DNA of 64,000 bases from Clavaria fumosa. Taxonomy: Eukaryota > Basidiomycota > Agaricomycetes > Agaricales > Clavariaceae. Every line of letters begins with the position of its first letter. The first letter of the stretch is position 1. The stretch is taken from NCBI GenBank assembly GCA_951802425.1, contig OX637796.1:3906001-3970000 (forward strand), given 5' to 3'. The notes beneath the pieces were generated by a model that saw nothing but the letters and a program-made list of their open reading frames with translations, had not been told where the DNA came from and ran no database searches. This document shows, one piece after another, positions 1-15,191 of the stretch. The position numbers were made by a program, and so were the translations under genes.

Positions 1-744
1 ACGTCAATGGCCACGTCAATGGCCACGCCAATTGCGTGAAGATCAATGGATACGGCCATCATCACGCGAACCATAGATAACATGCATCTAATAGTAGAGT
101 ACCTCATCGCAGTTGTGCGCTTGACAATACCCCCTCCCTCATAGATAGCTGTCATGGATTAATTACCCTCTTCCTCCCGCAACATTTTTGGGCGCTAGAC
201 TCACTTCGGTTTACAGACAATCGTTTTAAGTTAGCTTACTCCTCGGACCAATTTTTTTACATTGATATCTCTTTACGTACTCAATTGTTCAAGTTCACAT
301 GCGAAGGGCCGCTGCTGCCCATCATGACAGCCGATTAAATTGCTGACCGCTTCCGTGTGGGAGTTGGAACATTCCCATCACTGACATAACATAACTGCCC
401 TTGATTCTTGATGGTGCCGCATTTCAAATTGGGAGCCCCGATAAGGATCGAGATAAGATAGCAGAGTGAAACGATTGCACATTGAAGGCCTTCAGGATCT
501 AATTACAATAAGTTGGGAGTCTTACTCCTCAGCTTATGCCAAAAGTGAAAACAGAAGTAAAGCTAGGAAGAAGGAAGTTGAAATATCGCTCCCCGTAAAG
601 CCGTGTATGGTGGTCTGAATGAAACTAAAACACTGTCTTTTAGATGTGGTTATCATACAAACCAGAGGGAGGTAAAACGAGTCCGGGCCATAATCGTTCA
701 TGCAACGCTTTGTTTAACGACGACATTCAGGAGGGAAGGACGCA
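1..744. other. Intergenic, 3' flank of HOG1; no gene seen
   Basis: Only short open frames without recognisable similarity occur here. The extreme left edge has a 12-bp unit (acgtcaatggcc) twice in tandem followed by a diverged third copy. The rest is probably the 3' UTR and downstream flank of the minus-strand MAP kinase gene. Confidence 0.5.
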
Positions 745-2560
<1,816 letters not shown>

Positions 2561-2955
2561 GATTTAATAGAGGATGGAAATACGAAGAGCTGCGGGTATA
2601 GTGCTGGCACGTTGGATTCGAGGATACGATAACTGTGGAGCGTTTCGATTTCGATTGGAAATTCTCTGTTGATGACGCCGGCGGCAGCCAGGAACAGGGC
2701 TATGACTGACTTAGTCACCCTTCGCCTGCAGATTCACCGTGGATGAGCAGGACACTGCTGAATGGGATGAAGAGCCAACGGTTACGACGATGGCTAAAAC
2801 AATGCGCTGAAGCGGAGGCGGAGATGGACATTTATATCCTTATTTCCTTTTATGGGAATCAGATGACGTATTTATTTTGATCACAAACAAATAGATTACA
2901 TAATATTTATTTATTTATCTACTTATTTTATTCAGAATTTTCCCACACTCTCAAA
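2561..2955. promoter_or_regulatory. Divergent promoter between HOG1 and b5 reductase
   Basis: This 395-bp interval separates two genes reading outward, so it must hold both promoters. The half next to the reductase (about 2850-2945) is strongly AT-rich, with several TATTTAT-like runs. I did not assign individual binding sites. Confidence 0.45.
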
Positions 2956-4272
2956 ATGCGACCCGTCCTCCTCATCGGCCGTCCGCTCGTTCGAAAGAGC
3001 GTAGCACAATGTACTCACCGTGTCTTCCAGTCGAGGTATAACTCGACCTCAAGCACACAGAAATCTTCAAATTGGCCTTTGTATGTACTGGTAGGCGGTA
3101 CCGTAGGTATCGGGACATACGTCTACCTGGATAAATACGCCGTACAGAAAACAAGCCCACTCGATCCCGAGAAATGGGTGGACTTCAAGCTCAAAAAGGT
3201 TATGCCATACAACCATAACACTTCCAAGTGCGTTATTCGCGTCGTGTAGTGCGTGACGGCCATGTAATGCGCTCTCAGGTTTATATTCGAGATTCCCAAC
3301 AATGAAGCATCACTCCTTCCTGTTGCTTCATGCGTAGTGGTGAAATCAACAGACCAAGAAGCGCTCAAGGACGACAAGGACAAGCCGATCATACGACCGT
3401 ACACACCTATATCTCCCTCTTCGCGGAAGGGCGAGCTTACATTCCTCATCAAGCGATACGACCAAGGCAACGCGTCCAAGTATATACACGGTCTTAAGGA
3501 AGGGGATAGTCTCTTTATCAAAGGGCCCATTCACAAATTCGAGTACAAGCGTGCGTCACCATCATCTTCATCTTCATTGTGTGTCAGCTCATCCGGTATG
3601 ATTAGTCAACGAGTTTGAACATGTGGGCCTCATTGGCGGAGGGAGCGGCATGTACGCACACTTTATTATATTCCACATTCATAGAAATTCTCATCGTAAC
3701 CCAGCACGCCGCTATACCAAATTCTCACACATGCCCTATCATCTCCCCAAAACAAAACAAAATTTACACTACTTTTCGCGAACATCACAGAGCGGGACAT
3801 CCTTTTACGCGAAGAGTTTGACGCACTGAAGCAGCAGCATCCGAATCACTTCGACGTTGTGTATACATTGGACGAAGTACCGGAGGGGTGGATGGGTGAG
3901 ATAGCAGCCCCCTTGCTTGTTGCAGTGAAAGGGGTTGAACGATGAGTCTATCGAACAGGTCCAAAGGGTTACATCACGGCAGATCTTATTAAGCAACACC
4001 TGGCTCCGCCGTCTCTCTCGGAGAAGGTGAAGATATTTTTGTGCGGTGTGTTTAACTTCTGCTTTGCTCTACGCCCGTCGGTTTGATCCTTGTTGGGGTT
4101 TAGGACCACCTGGGCAAGTAGCTGCTATTGCCGGGAAAAAAGCGGGCATGAAGCAGGGAGAGCTAGGCGGCGCATTGAAGGAATTGGGGTACTCGGAAGA
4201 ACAGGTTTGCTCTTCGCCGTATCTTGTCGGATGCTAATGTCGATCGATGTCACACAGGTATTCAAATTTTGA
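2956..4272 (+). CDS. MCR1: Mitochondrial NADH-cytochrome b5 reductase (Mcr1 type)
   Basis: FAD-containing reductase that passes electrons from NADH to cytochrome b5 or other one-electron acceptors at the mitochondrial membrane. The N-terminus is basic and Ser/Arg-rich, then a membrane segment (WPLYVLVGGTVGIGTYVYL), typical of Mcr1 import and anchoring. Spliced exons give FIFEIPNNEASLLPVASC, the FAD-binding RPYTP, GELTFLIKRYDQGNASKYIH, the pyridine nucleotide loop LIGGGSGITPLYQ, GPPGQVAAIAGKKAGMKQGE, and the family C-terminus QVFKF at the stop. Introns are short with GT-AG ends, and the last coding exon is only 15 nt (4258-4272). Every frame change is explained by an intron, so the gene appears intact. 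Confidence 0.93.
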
Positions 4273-4676
4273 GGCGTAGGGGAGGTGTAAAGTGTAAAGT
4301 GCTCGAACGAACCTGCCTGTACATATAGACCTACGCCATTCGGGCTACAGTACCAAGGAAGAATGGAGCCGTACTCAGTTACTTACAGCTGCCATATTGA
4401 GATCACACAAGGCTTGCTTAGTAATAGAAAGTCATACACCTACCCCCAAGCACTCGTCGCCCTCGACACCAACCTCATCCTAGTAGCATAGATACGCTCA
4501 AGTTGGCCCCGACGTGTTCCGTATCGCACATCCGTAATACCTGAGCAAGGCAGGGCGACTCGGTCCGTGCCACACAGCGAGATCACAGGTTTTTGGTCGT
4601 CCGCGCCGAGTTTTCGCGTATTATCTGATCAACTGCTGTCGTTCACCCAGCGCTTGCTTCTTGGGTTAGTTCTGAT
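4273..4676. other. Intergenic between two plus-strand genes
   Basis: No coding similarity was seen. It holds the 3' end of the reductase transcript and the promoter of the deubiquitinase gene. Confidence 0.4.
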
Positions 4677-7600
4677 ATGGATGGCAAGGAGCCTCCTTTG
4701 AAGCCAAGGCGTCCTCTACCCCGGCAGCCTTCACAGTCTTCGGTCAATGTTGTCGCCCCAGCGCCGTTTTATGGACCGCAACCCCCCCCAGCGCAAAGGC
4801 CGCCCCCACTTCCGACGCGTTCACAAAATCCTGGATCGTCCCGGACAATATACCAGCCCCCAGCCTCTCCGCCTCCATCCTACGCTCGTGCAGAAGCCTC
4901 TCCGTTCCGCGAGCCCGAGCTGATCACCGAAGAACCTGTGTCCTCTCAGGACGCCATGCCCGGCCTGGAACCCACTGCATGGTACGGTTATGATGCGCAG
5001 CCTGATTGGGCCGGCTCCGGTGGCGCCACGTGGGGTGATGCGAACGTATGGCAGCACACCTCCGGTGGGGATTGGCCGGCCACCGGCTTCGACAATGCTT
5101 ACGTGGGCGCCGGGGGATTCACCGCAAAACTAGTCGAGATCGACGGCCGGGACTTCGAGGAAGAGATTAATTGGTGGAAGCCAGAGGTACGGGGCTACAA
5201 GTCACACCCCGGCCCGGGCATCCTTCCCCCCTTGCTCACCGAATCTCTCCACAACCCTGAGCATTCTTTACTGCACGTGCTCGTTGAGTCGCCCGACTTG
5301 AGGCCGCGTGAATTCCTGGCTGCCCGCACAGACTCGATCACGTCGAACAGTTCCACCAGCAACGCCAGCGGGTCTTCAGGTCCCTCTCAATCTACCCTGC
5401 ACCCTCCTCAATCTTCCTCGCCTCCTCCATCAGACAAAGAGGTACGCACCGCAGTGCCCCACCCGCATGCTTACTACTGCCGGAAGCACAATGGTTGGGT
5501 AATTGTTATTATCCGGTCTTCCTCTGTTCTTCCGCCCCTAGCAAGGTCTTTCCTGCGAGAATCATCTCCCCCGGCCTTGAACCAAGCCAGGAGAAGGAAG
5601 ACTTCGTCTTGCATTGAAGACGGGGAGCGATCTGCGGGACAAGCAAACAAGACCCATCATTTTCATTTGTACCAGCGAGCCGTAGACGCGCATAAATTGA
5701 ACCCACCGTTTTACCGCAGCGGATGGGAGTCGTCAAGCAAGATAAAGGAGAAACGACGACAGGGTATGGCTAGCATCGAAGAAGCCGATCTGGAACGGCT
5801 GCAGCACATGGAGGATGATCCGTCGGACACTGGTGAGCCAGAGGGTGATCTCCTCAACCTATATATTTGCTGCCAGTGCTCCACATACTGCATCGCTTCC
5901 GGTGTCATCCCTGGCATAATACAACCTAAATATATTGAGGAATTCACGAGGGAAAGGCAAGAAAATTCAAGGGTAGGCCCCGCAGCCGTGGTCATTGCGT
6001 GGGATACCATTCTCAAGTATGTCTCTACGCTTAGCATCTGTCCATCCCCAGTGCCTTACTAGTGTTTTAGGATTATCGAGTCCAAATTATGGAAAGGGGA
6101 GAATCGGTCCCTTCCAATATCAAGCTCTGCGTTCCAACAGAAATTAGGCTGGAGTTCTGTTCTGTGCGCTGCACTTAATTGCTTTTCTATCACAACATTT
6201 TGACGCAGCTTCAGTGAGAGAATATTTTACGCGCTGGGATTCACTATATCAGAAATCTCGCCTGACGACCGGCGAATTGGTGTATACTTGCCTTCCGTGG
6301 ATGTCAGTATGCCAGAGAGCAAGCTCTACCGCGCCAAGCTACTACGGGCATGGGTAGAAATCAATGCGTGGCTAGCGGATTATATACGATGCAGCGGTGG
6401 GTGCTAGATGATTATATCTATATCCCAATGATGAGCAGGTTGCTGAACTTAATTGTCAGGCAAAAGTCTGGGGGGCGTTACACCCCACAGACTTTGCGTC
6501 AAAGTTGAGAATGTCCGAGAGCACTATCAGCGTGAACTTGGCGCGCACGCTGAGCAACGTAAGCCCGCGCTCTTCGCTTCTTGACATGCTATTTTGTACC
6601 GACGCTCTTTTTCCTAGTGCCACGTGGTGTATTATCGCATGCGCTCATGTCGTACCATCCGATTTCCAATTCATGGCTCTGTCTCGGCCTCACTCCAACG
6701 ACTTACACCCCTGGTATGTGCATTTGGCGTGTCCGTTTTGTCTACGTTTCGTATTTACGAAAACTCGCGCAGAATTGCTAATCTTCGCGTACTTGGCACA
6801 ATGCCGATGTGATCCTGCCAACACGATAGAATATTTCTCACAAATATTCAACATAGTTAAGGCAATGCAGGACCTCGGCGAGGTGCCGCCAGCGGAGCTG
6901 CAATCGCTCATCATGGAAGAGCGGTCTCGGAATCGGTTCACCTTTGAAGATTACATCAGTGCATCGAGGACACTTGGCTTTGGGCGCGATGGGCCCCTTG
7001 GGCTTGACTTTGAGGATGATATCGAGGATGAGTTCATCGCGAACGCATGGAGAGATGCCGTTCGCCGAGCATGGCGCGATCCTGAGAATGCATCGGCATT
7101 ACTGAGAGATGCGCACGAAGCCTTCCGAATCCTTGCGGAGACCCGCGGAAGCACTATGCTCAGACATCAGTGGGAGACTGGAAGTGTCAAAATGATGACG
7201 CCTGAGCGGGCTTATGACGTGCTGGAGGTCCCTAAGGACGTAGATGAGTCCATGCTTTTAACGGTTTTCACTTTACGAGTCTGTCCAGTCTTCCCTCGGA
7301 TTGAGGAACGCGACTGAAGTCCTCTTTCTTTCAGTTCCAAGAACAACCTGCACAGAGTGATAAGTGGAAGGAGGCACTTTCAATAATTGCAGAATCCAGA
7401 GACTCGGAGCGACTTCGTCAATTTCTGGAGTCAGGGCGAGACCGTAAGATTTCCTCCCTTACCAGTGACGATGTAATAAGAATCTCTTTTGGCTCAGCTG
7501 GAGATACCTTTCCACCTGCGCCCCAGGATCTGCCGCGCGGTCTTAATCAGTTAGGTAATACCTGCTATCTCAACTCCCTGCTACAGGTACAGATCAACTG

Positions 7601-9697
7601 TTTATGTCAACGCCTGTCTTTCTAATTTTTGAGGCCAGTATTTCTATACCATAAAGGAATTACGCGAAGCCGTCGCGCCGATGGCCAACTCGGATGCAAA
7701 GACCGTTGAGGACGATAAATTCACCGATGATGACCTCAAACGTCATCGTGTTGGTGGGCGCATGGTCACTAGGCGGGAAATTACGCGAGCAAGGAAGTGT
7801 ACGTTGCCTTCAGCCCCAATCTGTCAATGTGTCTCAAACCTGATTGGCCCCCAGTTGTCAGTCACCTTGCCGATCTATTTTGGCAACTGGAATATTGCGA
7901 GGCCACCGCTGTGACGCCGGAATTAGAGTTGGCGAAGCTTGCTCTCGTCACTTCAAGAGACGAAGAAGAAGACGATGCTGATAAGGGTGGCACGGACGCA
8001 TCTAATGACACAGACGCGACTCTTGTTGAAGATGTGCCTGCACGAGCGTCATCGGCTCCTGAGCCAGTACCGCCAACTTCACGATCACCATCGTCAGTCC
8101 TCGGAAAACGTCCACGCGACTCAAGTCAGCACAGTGATGCAATGGAAGTAGATAACGTGGTGACCAGCTCTCCGCAAGAAAAGGACGGGTTCATGATCAT
8201 CTCACATCCGAGCTCTCCAACTCGAGTGACCACGACTCCGGCTCCTGAACAAGCAGGACCGTCTAATCATGATGATGCCCTAGCATCGTCCCCACACGAG
8301 AATGGCGGTGATTTCGTCATGCGTGATGTTCCTCTAGAGATGGGACCGCAAGTCCCACCTATAGGGCCGCAACTGCCTTTGCCAGCAAAAAAGACAACAT
8401 CTGACTCGGTTATGATGTTTGGTAAGATCTCGTTTATCGAATTTCGGGACTATTTGACGTAGTGTGTGTAGGTCGGCAGCACGATGTATCCGAATGCATG
8501 GATAATTGCATGTTCCAAATCGAAACTGCCCTACTCAAATTTGACGAAATGAGTGGAGAGCAGAGCAGCAAAACCAGCGTGGTTAAACGGTACGCTATGA
8601 GATTGAGTTTCGTGCACTAGTCCTGATCGCTTGTAAGGCTATTCTACGGTAAGATTAGGCAACGTATATCGGTGGCTGCTCCGAATCAGCAATCACGCTT
8701 CTCGGTCCACGAAAAAGAAGACATTTTTTCGCATCTGCCGGTCAATGTTGCAGAGGACGGCGTCGATCTCTATAATGGACTCAGCTGCTACTTTGATGAT
8801 ATAATCGAGTTTGAAAACAAGAAAGCGAGAATGGAGGTTTCGCTTGTCGATCTACCACCTTTATTGCAAATTCAGCTGCAGGTAAGTGGCTGTCTCATAT
8901 GCTCGCGGCTGTCTCTCAAACACCATACAGAGGGTCCAATTCAATCGGGAGACGCTCCAACCATACAAATCACAGGCATATGTCAAGTTTGGAGAGACGA
9001 TTTTCATGGACCGTTTCTTGGCTGACGTTGATCCGAACAAGAAAGCACGGTCCAAAACCATACAGGCTGACCTTTCGGCATGTCGGGATCGAATACATCT
9101 CTTAACACATGAAACGGTATGTGTGACATGTATTCCTCTCGACCTAGGCTGAATATGCACTGTTTAGCATGCCCCTTTCGATCTTGCCTTGGATCACACT
9201 GCTGATTTTCTAGCTGACCCAGATGCCACATCGCTACTCGAGGTAGAGGAGGATTTCGTCTTGTCAATCAGACAGGAGCAAGAGCGGATGAAAGCAGAGC
9301 TTATCGAACTCCGTGCTCGAGCGATCAGTCTGAAACAGGAATTGGAGGACGTCTGGCGGGACGACAAAGCTGCGGCCTATGAACTTACATCTGTCTTTGT
9401 ACATCGAGGCTCGTCGCCCTCGTGGGGCCACTACTTCTTCTATTCAAGGCATCTGCCCCATCATCCTGACATGTGGTTCAAGTACAATGACTCGGAGGTT
9501 TCAAAAGTTTCGAAGGAGGAGGTGTTGGCAGATACAACTGGTTCAACGGCAAATCCCTACTTGGTTGGTGTGATCTATGCCTTGTTCCCAACCACACCCG
9601 CCTGATTGAAGCTCTACAGCTTGTGTTTGCAAGAAAAGGCTCTGAAGTGGTTGACACCGTGAAGCGCTTTGATCCTACACGTTTGGAAGAGGTGTGA
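4677..9697 (+). CDS. UBP2: Ubiquitin C-terminal hydrolase, Ubp2 type
   Basis: Large cysteine deubiquitinase of the USP family; in yeast Ubp2 works with the Rsp5 ligase and trims K63 chains. A Pro/Ser-rich N-terminus of about 100 residues precedes the long Ubp2-specific region (YYCRKHNGWV, GQANKTHHFH, RAVDAHKLNPPFYRSGW). The USP fold follows: Cys box GLNQLGNTCYLNSLLQ with the nucleophile codon at 7563-7565, then VTRREITRA-like sequence, QHDVSECMD, a Ser/Asp-rich insertion (about 7960-8400), a coiled coil near 9260-9370, and His box WGHYFFYSR with the His codon at 9429-9431. The first exon runs to about 6016. The last intron joins NPYL to LVFARKG before the stop at 9695-9697. The ATG at 4677 is the first in frame. 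No lesion was seen, though the 6400-6500 splice sites were not resolved. Confidence 0.9.
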
Positions 9698-9970
9698 TAC
9701 GATGGGACGCTCTGACGTTTACTGATTTTCGAGTTGTCTTGCATTGTATTATAAACATCTACTTGCTCTCCTGCATTCTTTATCGCCTTATGAATTCCTC
9801 TAATGAGGATCATTTTGGGATTCCAATTTAGGTAAATGTCGGGAGCGGAGGTCAGGGCCCGACTAGACGATTCATCGAACTGGGAGTGTATAACGCTGTA
9901 GTGTACTGTGCAAATTCAAGTCTGTGGTATGTACAAATAGAAAAATCGAAGGGGGAAGGGGCCCATCACC

Positions 9971-12900
9971 TCACAGCGGTGATGATGACGACGCCTTGTC
10001 ATCGGCCGCTTCGGGGCGTATATCGACGAGCTCCTTGCCTTCCTCAACCATCTCGCCCTTGTGGCAGCCGACAGCGGTGACCAAGCCATCAAACTCCGCC
10101 CGCATCACCGTCTCTGTCTTCATGCTCTCCAGCACGAGTACCGCCTGTCCCTTCTTCACCCTGTCTCCTACACACACGGACACATCCACGACCAGGCTCG
10201 GCATAGGCGCCCTGATCGCACCCCTCGCCGCGGCGGCTTTGGACGCGTCTTCGCCGAGCGAGAGCAGCCATCGAGGCGGCGTCACGAGCAACGTCGTCTT
10301 TCCGCCGTCCGCCCCAAAAATGTGTAGTCGTCCCATCATATTCATGGATGCTGAGGCAGGGACTGCATGTGACGGGCCTTGGGTGACTATGGTCGTCCGA
10401 GACAGTTGGGAGTTGAGCGTGCTTTGCAACGTTGTCGGGGAGATGAGGCTCGCTGTAACTGAATGGAAGGATGTCGGATCAGACGGCGTTTCCACCGTGA
10501 GGTCGAATAGGTGAGGGGAGATCGTCTTGACGTGGACTGTGATACGTGTGGCAGAGGAATTGTCCAGCTGGAAAGTGATGGCTCGCTCGCAGACATCCCC
10601 ACCAAAGCGTCGAGACACCAGCGAAGTCCAGGGCGAAGAAGAGGTCATCTCAGGCCGGTCCTTCAACACGATATACAGCGCAGCCTGCGCGAGAATCTCA
10701 GCAGCTGGCTCGGAGATGGCAGGAAACAAATCCTCGAAGTGTTTCTGAGTTACGGAGGAGACCTGAGCATACGCCGCCACTGATAATGAAGAATACATAC
10801 CGATATGAAACCAGTCTCCACCTCCGCATCTATGAACGCAGGGTTCCCGGCCAACGTCCTCAGGAACTCCACGTTTGTAGATAAGCCGGCGACTCTGTAC
10901 TCATCCAATCCCCGTCTCAGCATCCTCAGGGCCTCCGTGCGATCCCTGCCGTGGACAATGAGTTTCGCTATCATGGGATCATAGAAAACCCCTATTTGTG
11001 CGCCCTCCTCGAAACCTTGTTCCAGACGCAGAGAAGGTGCGACGCGTGTAGTGATGTCCACGGAAACGACCAGAGGATTCGAAGACGAGGGACGAGTAGC
11101 TGGCGGCAGCGATGGTGCGAAAGTGTGCGTGGGTGTCGGCGTCGAGAGATACAGCAATGTGCCGGAGTCGGGGAGAAAGTTGTTGCGTGGGTTCTCAGCG
11201 TAGATCCGTGCTTCAAATGCGTGTCCTACGAGGGGTATCATGGATTGAGCGAGAGGGAGTGGGTTGCCCGCCGCAACCTATTAAAGAGTCAATATCTGAA
11301 AATGTTCCTATGCGAAATTGTTTACTTCGAGTTGCCATTCCACTAGATCCAATCCCGTTACCATCTCAGTGACAGGATGCTCCACTTGTAATCTTGTGTT
11401 CCTGCATAGAGTAAGGTCACTGCTCCGTCCACCAGATTGGTGAAATAAGCAAACATTTCCATGAAATAAAACTTCTGCGTGTCGTTGTCGAATATGAATT
11501 CGACAGTGCCAGCACCTACATATTTCACGGCCTTCGCTGCTGCAATAGCTTTCGAGCTCAGGTCTGCACGGAGCTCAGGAGAGATGCCTGGTGCGGGCGA
11601 CTTGACATCCCACGCTTCAGCTGCAAAACAAGGGGGGCCGAACGAACATCCTCACCTCTTCGATGATCTTCTGGTTCCTTCTCTGCACTGAGCAGTCCCT
11701 CTCCCATAGGCTGACGACGTCACCATAACTATCACCAAAGATCTGCACCTCAACATGCCGTGGATGCACAATGTACTTCTCCACAAGCACAATCGCGTTG
11801 CCGAAAGCCTTCTGTGACTCGCGCTGTGCAGCCGCGAGCGCCTCGTGAAATTCGGAGGGCGAGAAGACGGCGCGCATGCCTTTCCCTCCGCCTCCATGGA
11901 TCGCCTTTATAAGCACAGGGAATCCTGCACCAGAAGGAAGTTGTGAGTTAGTGAACTTATACAGAAGATTAAAACGCGCACCGATCTTCTGCGCCTCCGA
12001 AAAGAGGTAATCTGGATCCTGGTTGCTTCCATGATAACCGGGTACGCAAGGTACGCCAGCCGCTGGGAGCGCCGTAAGATTGCTCCCCCACCCCTACGAC
12101 GTAGACACATACCTGACATTATGTTCTTGGACTCACTATGGGCACCCTCCCTGAGTCATTGCGAAGCACGGTAACATTCAAGGAATTACCTTTTGGACCC
12201 CATGCTCACGATGGCGCTAGCAGGCGGGCCAATAAAGGCGATGCCTTCGGATGCAAGGAGCTTCGAAAACTCGGCGTTCTCACTCAAAAATCCATATCTT
12301 TGAACACATGTCAGATCCCATATCCCCAGGTCAGCTAAAGAGGTACCCAGGATGAACTGCCTAAAAACACCAGTTAGGAGACTCAAACTTCATGTCCAAT
12401 CAAACTTACTTGTGCCCCCGTGCGATGGCACACTTCCAGTATTTTGTCCATCCTCAGCTACAGCACAGTTGTCAGTGGGGAGATATGCGGTGCGGAAGGG
12501 TCTTCTTACATAACTCTGGGTAGAGGGCGCTGGCCCAATACAATGCGCCTCATCTGCCTACGTCATGCTAAGCCTGACCCGTGCAGCCTTTCGAACGCGC
12601 AACGCTCACCAGACGAACATGCAATGCGTCGGCATCCACCTCGCTGTAGACTGCGACTGTCCTGATCCCAAGCTTCTTCGCGGTGCGGATAACGCGACAG
12701 GCGATCTCGCCTCTGTGGTCTCAATGAGAAATGAACGAGCAAAGAAAGACAAAGGCATATGAGACCGATTCGCGATTAAGATTTTGTCAAAGTGGGGTTT
12801 CCGTGCATTGAATGCGGAACGTTCTGCTGTACCCAAAAAAGCTCGTAAGTGGTCATTGCACACGTAATAAAAATGAGACATACCTGCCGTCGCGAATATC

Positions 12901-13076
12901 CTTGACTTTGCAGGGAATGTGTGGGTCCTGGCCACAGACGATACAACTTGCGGAGCATGTCGTCTTTCAACGGATCCTTGAGACGCAAGCAAAGCGGTGC
13001 GATTCAATGAGTGGCCGTGGTGCGTAGAGAACGAGCGCAAAGAACGAGCAGCAGCTGAGCGATTGGAGGGTATCAT
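9971..13076 (-). CDS. MCCA: Methylcrotonoyl-CoA carboxylase biotin subunit (MCC alpha)
   Basis: Biotin-dependent subunit of the mitochondrial carboxylase that acts on 3-methylcrotonyl-CoA in leucine breakdown. The ATG at 13074-13076 begins a basic, Ser/Arg-rich presequence ([17 protein letters not shown]). Spliced exons then give the biotin carboxylase core: [68 protein letters not shown] (ATP grasp), [18 protein letters not shown] and [13 protein letters not shown]. The C-terminal biotinyl domain carries the modified Lys at 10118-10120 within ESMKTE, where most biotin domains have MKM. There are many introns of about 50 nt. Family and length fit MCC better than pyruvate or propionyl-CoA carboxylase, but the partner beta subunit is not in this window. 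Confidence 0.9.
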
Positions 13077-13555
13077 GCTCGCTCTGGCTGAGCAGTCTAC
13101 CGTCACGGTCACGTGACATTCGACACCAGGTTCAGGTCCGTCGCCGTGCGTATCGCCATCCCAAGCAGCAGCCATGTCTTGTCCTGCATGTAGCGCTCGA
13201 CCGCCCCACACCCCCACAGCAACAGCAGCAGGCATGCCTGCACCATCTCGACCGACTTGTACCCCACCGCCGGTACGCTCAACGCGAAATTGAGACTACG
13301 GATAAAGCAGATGCCTATCTAAGACCCAAAGGAAATTTAACCACAGGTTACTCACGTTGATATGATCAAAATAGCTACGGCACCAGCAGGACTGCAGGAC
13401 GTGTGAGAGAATGATTTCAGATGGCCAAGTCCGTCATGCTTTACAGTCACCTGACTCAAGCCAGTGGTCATGTGATTAAGGATCTACAGTGGAGAGTTGA
13501 GTAGTTACAGCAGCACAGTGATAAAGCAATGAATACAAGTGTATAGCAAGAACCT
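13077..13555. other. Intergenic; MCC promoter and DUS2 3' flank
   Basis: No gene was seen. The interval lies upstream of the MCC alpha start and downstream of the DUS2 stop, both genes being on the minus strand. Confidence 0.4.
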
Positions 13556-15191
13556 CTACGGATCTAATCTCATGCACCCATCATGCCAAAGCGACATCCG
13601 CGCCGCCTCGGCTCTCTCGGTTTCGCTCATTGGACTCGGCGTCACCTCATCTCTACCGCTCACGCCTGCAGGAATCCTCCTCGACCACCGCCCGTAGGTC
13701 GACCCGAACGGCCCTGGCGCGCCCGGCGGTTGCAGAATCGGGCGTTCGGTGGGCGTGCAAAACATAGTTGGCTCCGTTTCCGTCTCCGTGTCGCTCCCAT
13801 CCGAGTCTGCCGGGGGTGTTGGGGGCACAAATGTCATCCGCTCGAAGCCCCCGCGCGCCTCCAGCGCCTCCCGGATCTCCTCCAGTTCTCGCCAGTCCTC
13901 GTCCCAGTCGCCTGCAAGTTCAGCCCAATCGTCCCACGTCTTGGCCTGGCTCATTGACACGCGTACCCGCTTGAGATCACTTTTCGTGAGCACATCATGT
14001 GCACCAGTGAATTGCATGACGCAAAACTTGGTGAGAGTTTGATGATTTCTAAGGTAGTGGGACTGCGAAAGGTGTGAGAATTCCGGCATCCAAACGAAAA
14101 AAGGAGACGCACCAGACGCAGGTAAGATGGAACCAGCGTCCGTTCAATGTCTACAAGCGGTTTGGGTGAGAACACACTCGGATTTGCTTCTGCCGCGGTA
14201 GCAATCATCACAGAATGAGCACCTGAAATTTTGCATTCAACGAGGATACACAGGCACAAATCCTGAATAGCGCACCAGTCAACTCCCTAATCCTCTTTGC
14301 TTCATCCCACCCAGTGCAGTCCCCATTCTCCACAACTGCAACACCCTTGCCTAAACCCTCCACAAATTGCACAATCTCCCTCAACCGTCCCACCAATGCC
14401 TTCTCTCGCGGCCTCATCTCCCTCGTTCTGCAATGCACCGTGATCGCGCTGACGCCGCAGTTCACGATCCGTTCGACGAGCCTCAAAGTGTCTCCTTGAT
14501 CTGGCAAAAGTCTGATCTTGGCGCTCACACTGACCTCCTTTGGCAGGGCTGCCCTGAGCGCGGTCAGGATAGCGCACAGCCGGTCGGGATTCGTCAGGAG
14601 CGCCGCACCCATGCCAGCGTGCGTCGAGAAGGATTTGGGGCACCCACAGTTAAGATCAATGCCGGATACGTCAGCAAGCACGGCGCGTGCAGCTTCAACG
14701 GCGAGCTTGGGGTCCGCAGAGCCGATCTGGAAGATGAGGTAGGGTTTCTCGAGAGGGTGAGTGGTGAACATGGCACGTGTCTTTCCGTTGTAGGAGACCA
14801 CGCCCGTGATAGCTGAGTGGTGTGTGTGTGGTTTCCATGTGTTCGAACTAATTGAGCAGACGAAGCAGAGCGACAAGATGAAAACTTACGATTGACGACG
14901 CGATCAGCGTGTAAGATGGCTTTATCCACCATTTCTGGCCCCCAAACTAAGGTAGCGCCATGTTTGAGCGCGAATAGACGAGTGGGCACTGGAGTCAGTG
15001 AACGTTAATTGACGGCTGCGCTCCGCGAGATATGAACTGCAAGACGTACAGGCGCCTGAACGGACCATGGGCGCGAGAAACAGTCCGTCTTTGAAGTCCT
15101 CGCTGGTCATGTGCCGGCGAGCTTGGGGGTCGAGTCGGAGGCGCTTTGAGGGGCGAGAAGAAGGAGGGAGAGAGGTAGATCGTCTAGACAT
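13556..15191 (-). CDS. DUS2: tRNA-dihydrouridine(20) synthase, Dus2
   Basis: Flavoenzyme that reduces uridine 20 in the tRNA D-loop. The ATG at 15189-15191 starts MSRRSTSLPPSSRPSKRLRL, followed by the FMN-binding entry LFLAPMVRSG. Further exons give HGATLVWGPEMVDKAI, IFQIGSADPKLAVEAA, the substrate-binding cysteine motif DLNCGCPK, SAKIRLLPD, ITVHCRTREMRP, VVENGDC and HSVMIATAAEANPS. The C-terminal exon (13556-14089) continues with HYLRNHQTLTKFCVMQF, then an acidic, Pro-rich tail (EELEEIREALEA-like, then SDTETETE) without a recognisable double-stranded-RNA-binding domain. Start, core and stop are consistent with one intact gene. It is the second minus-strand gene in a row after MCC. Confidence 0.9.
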
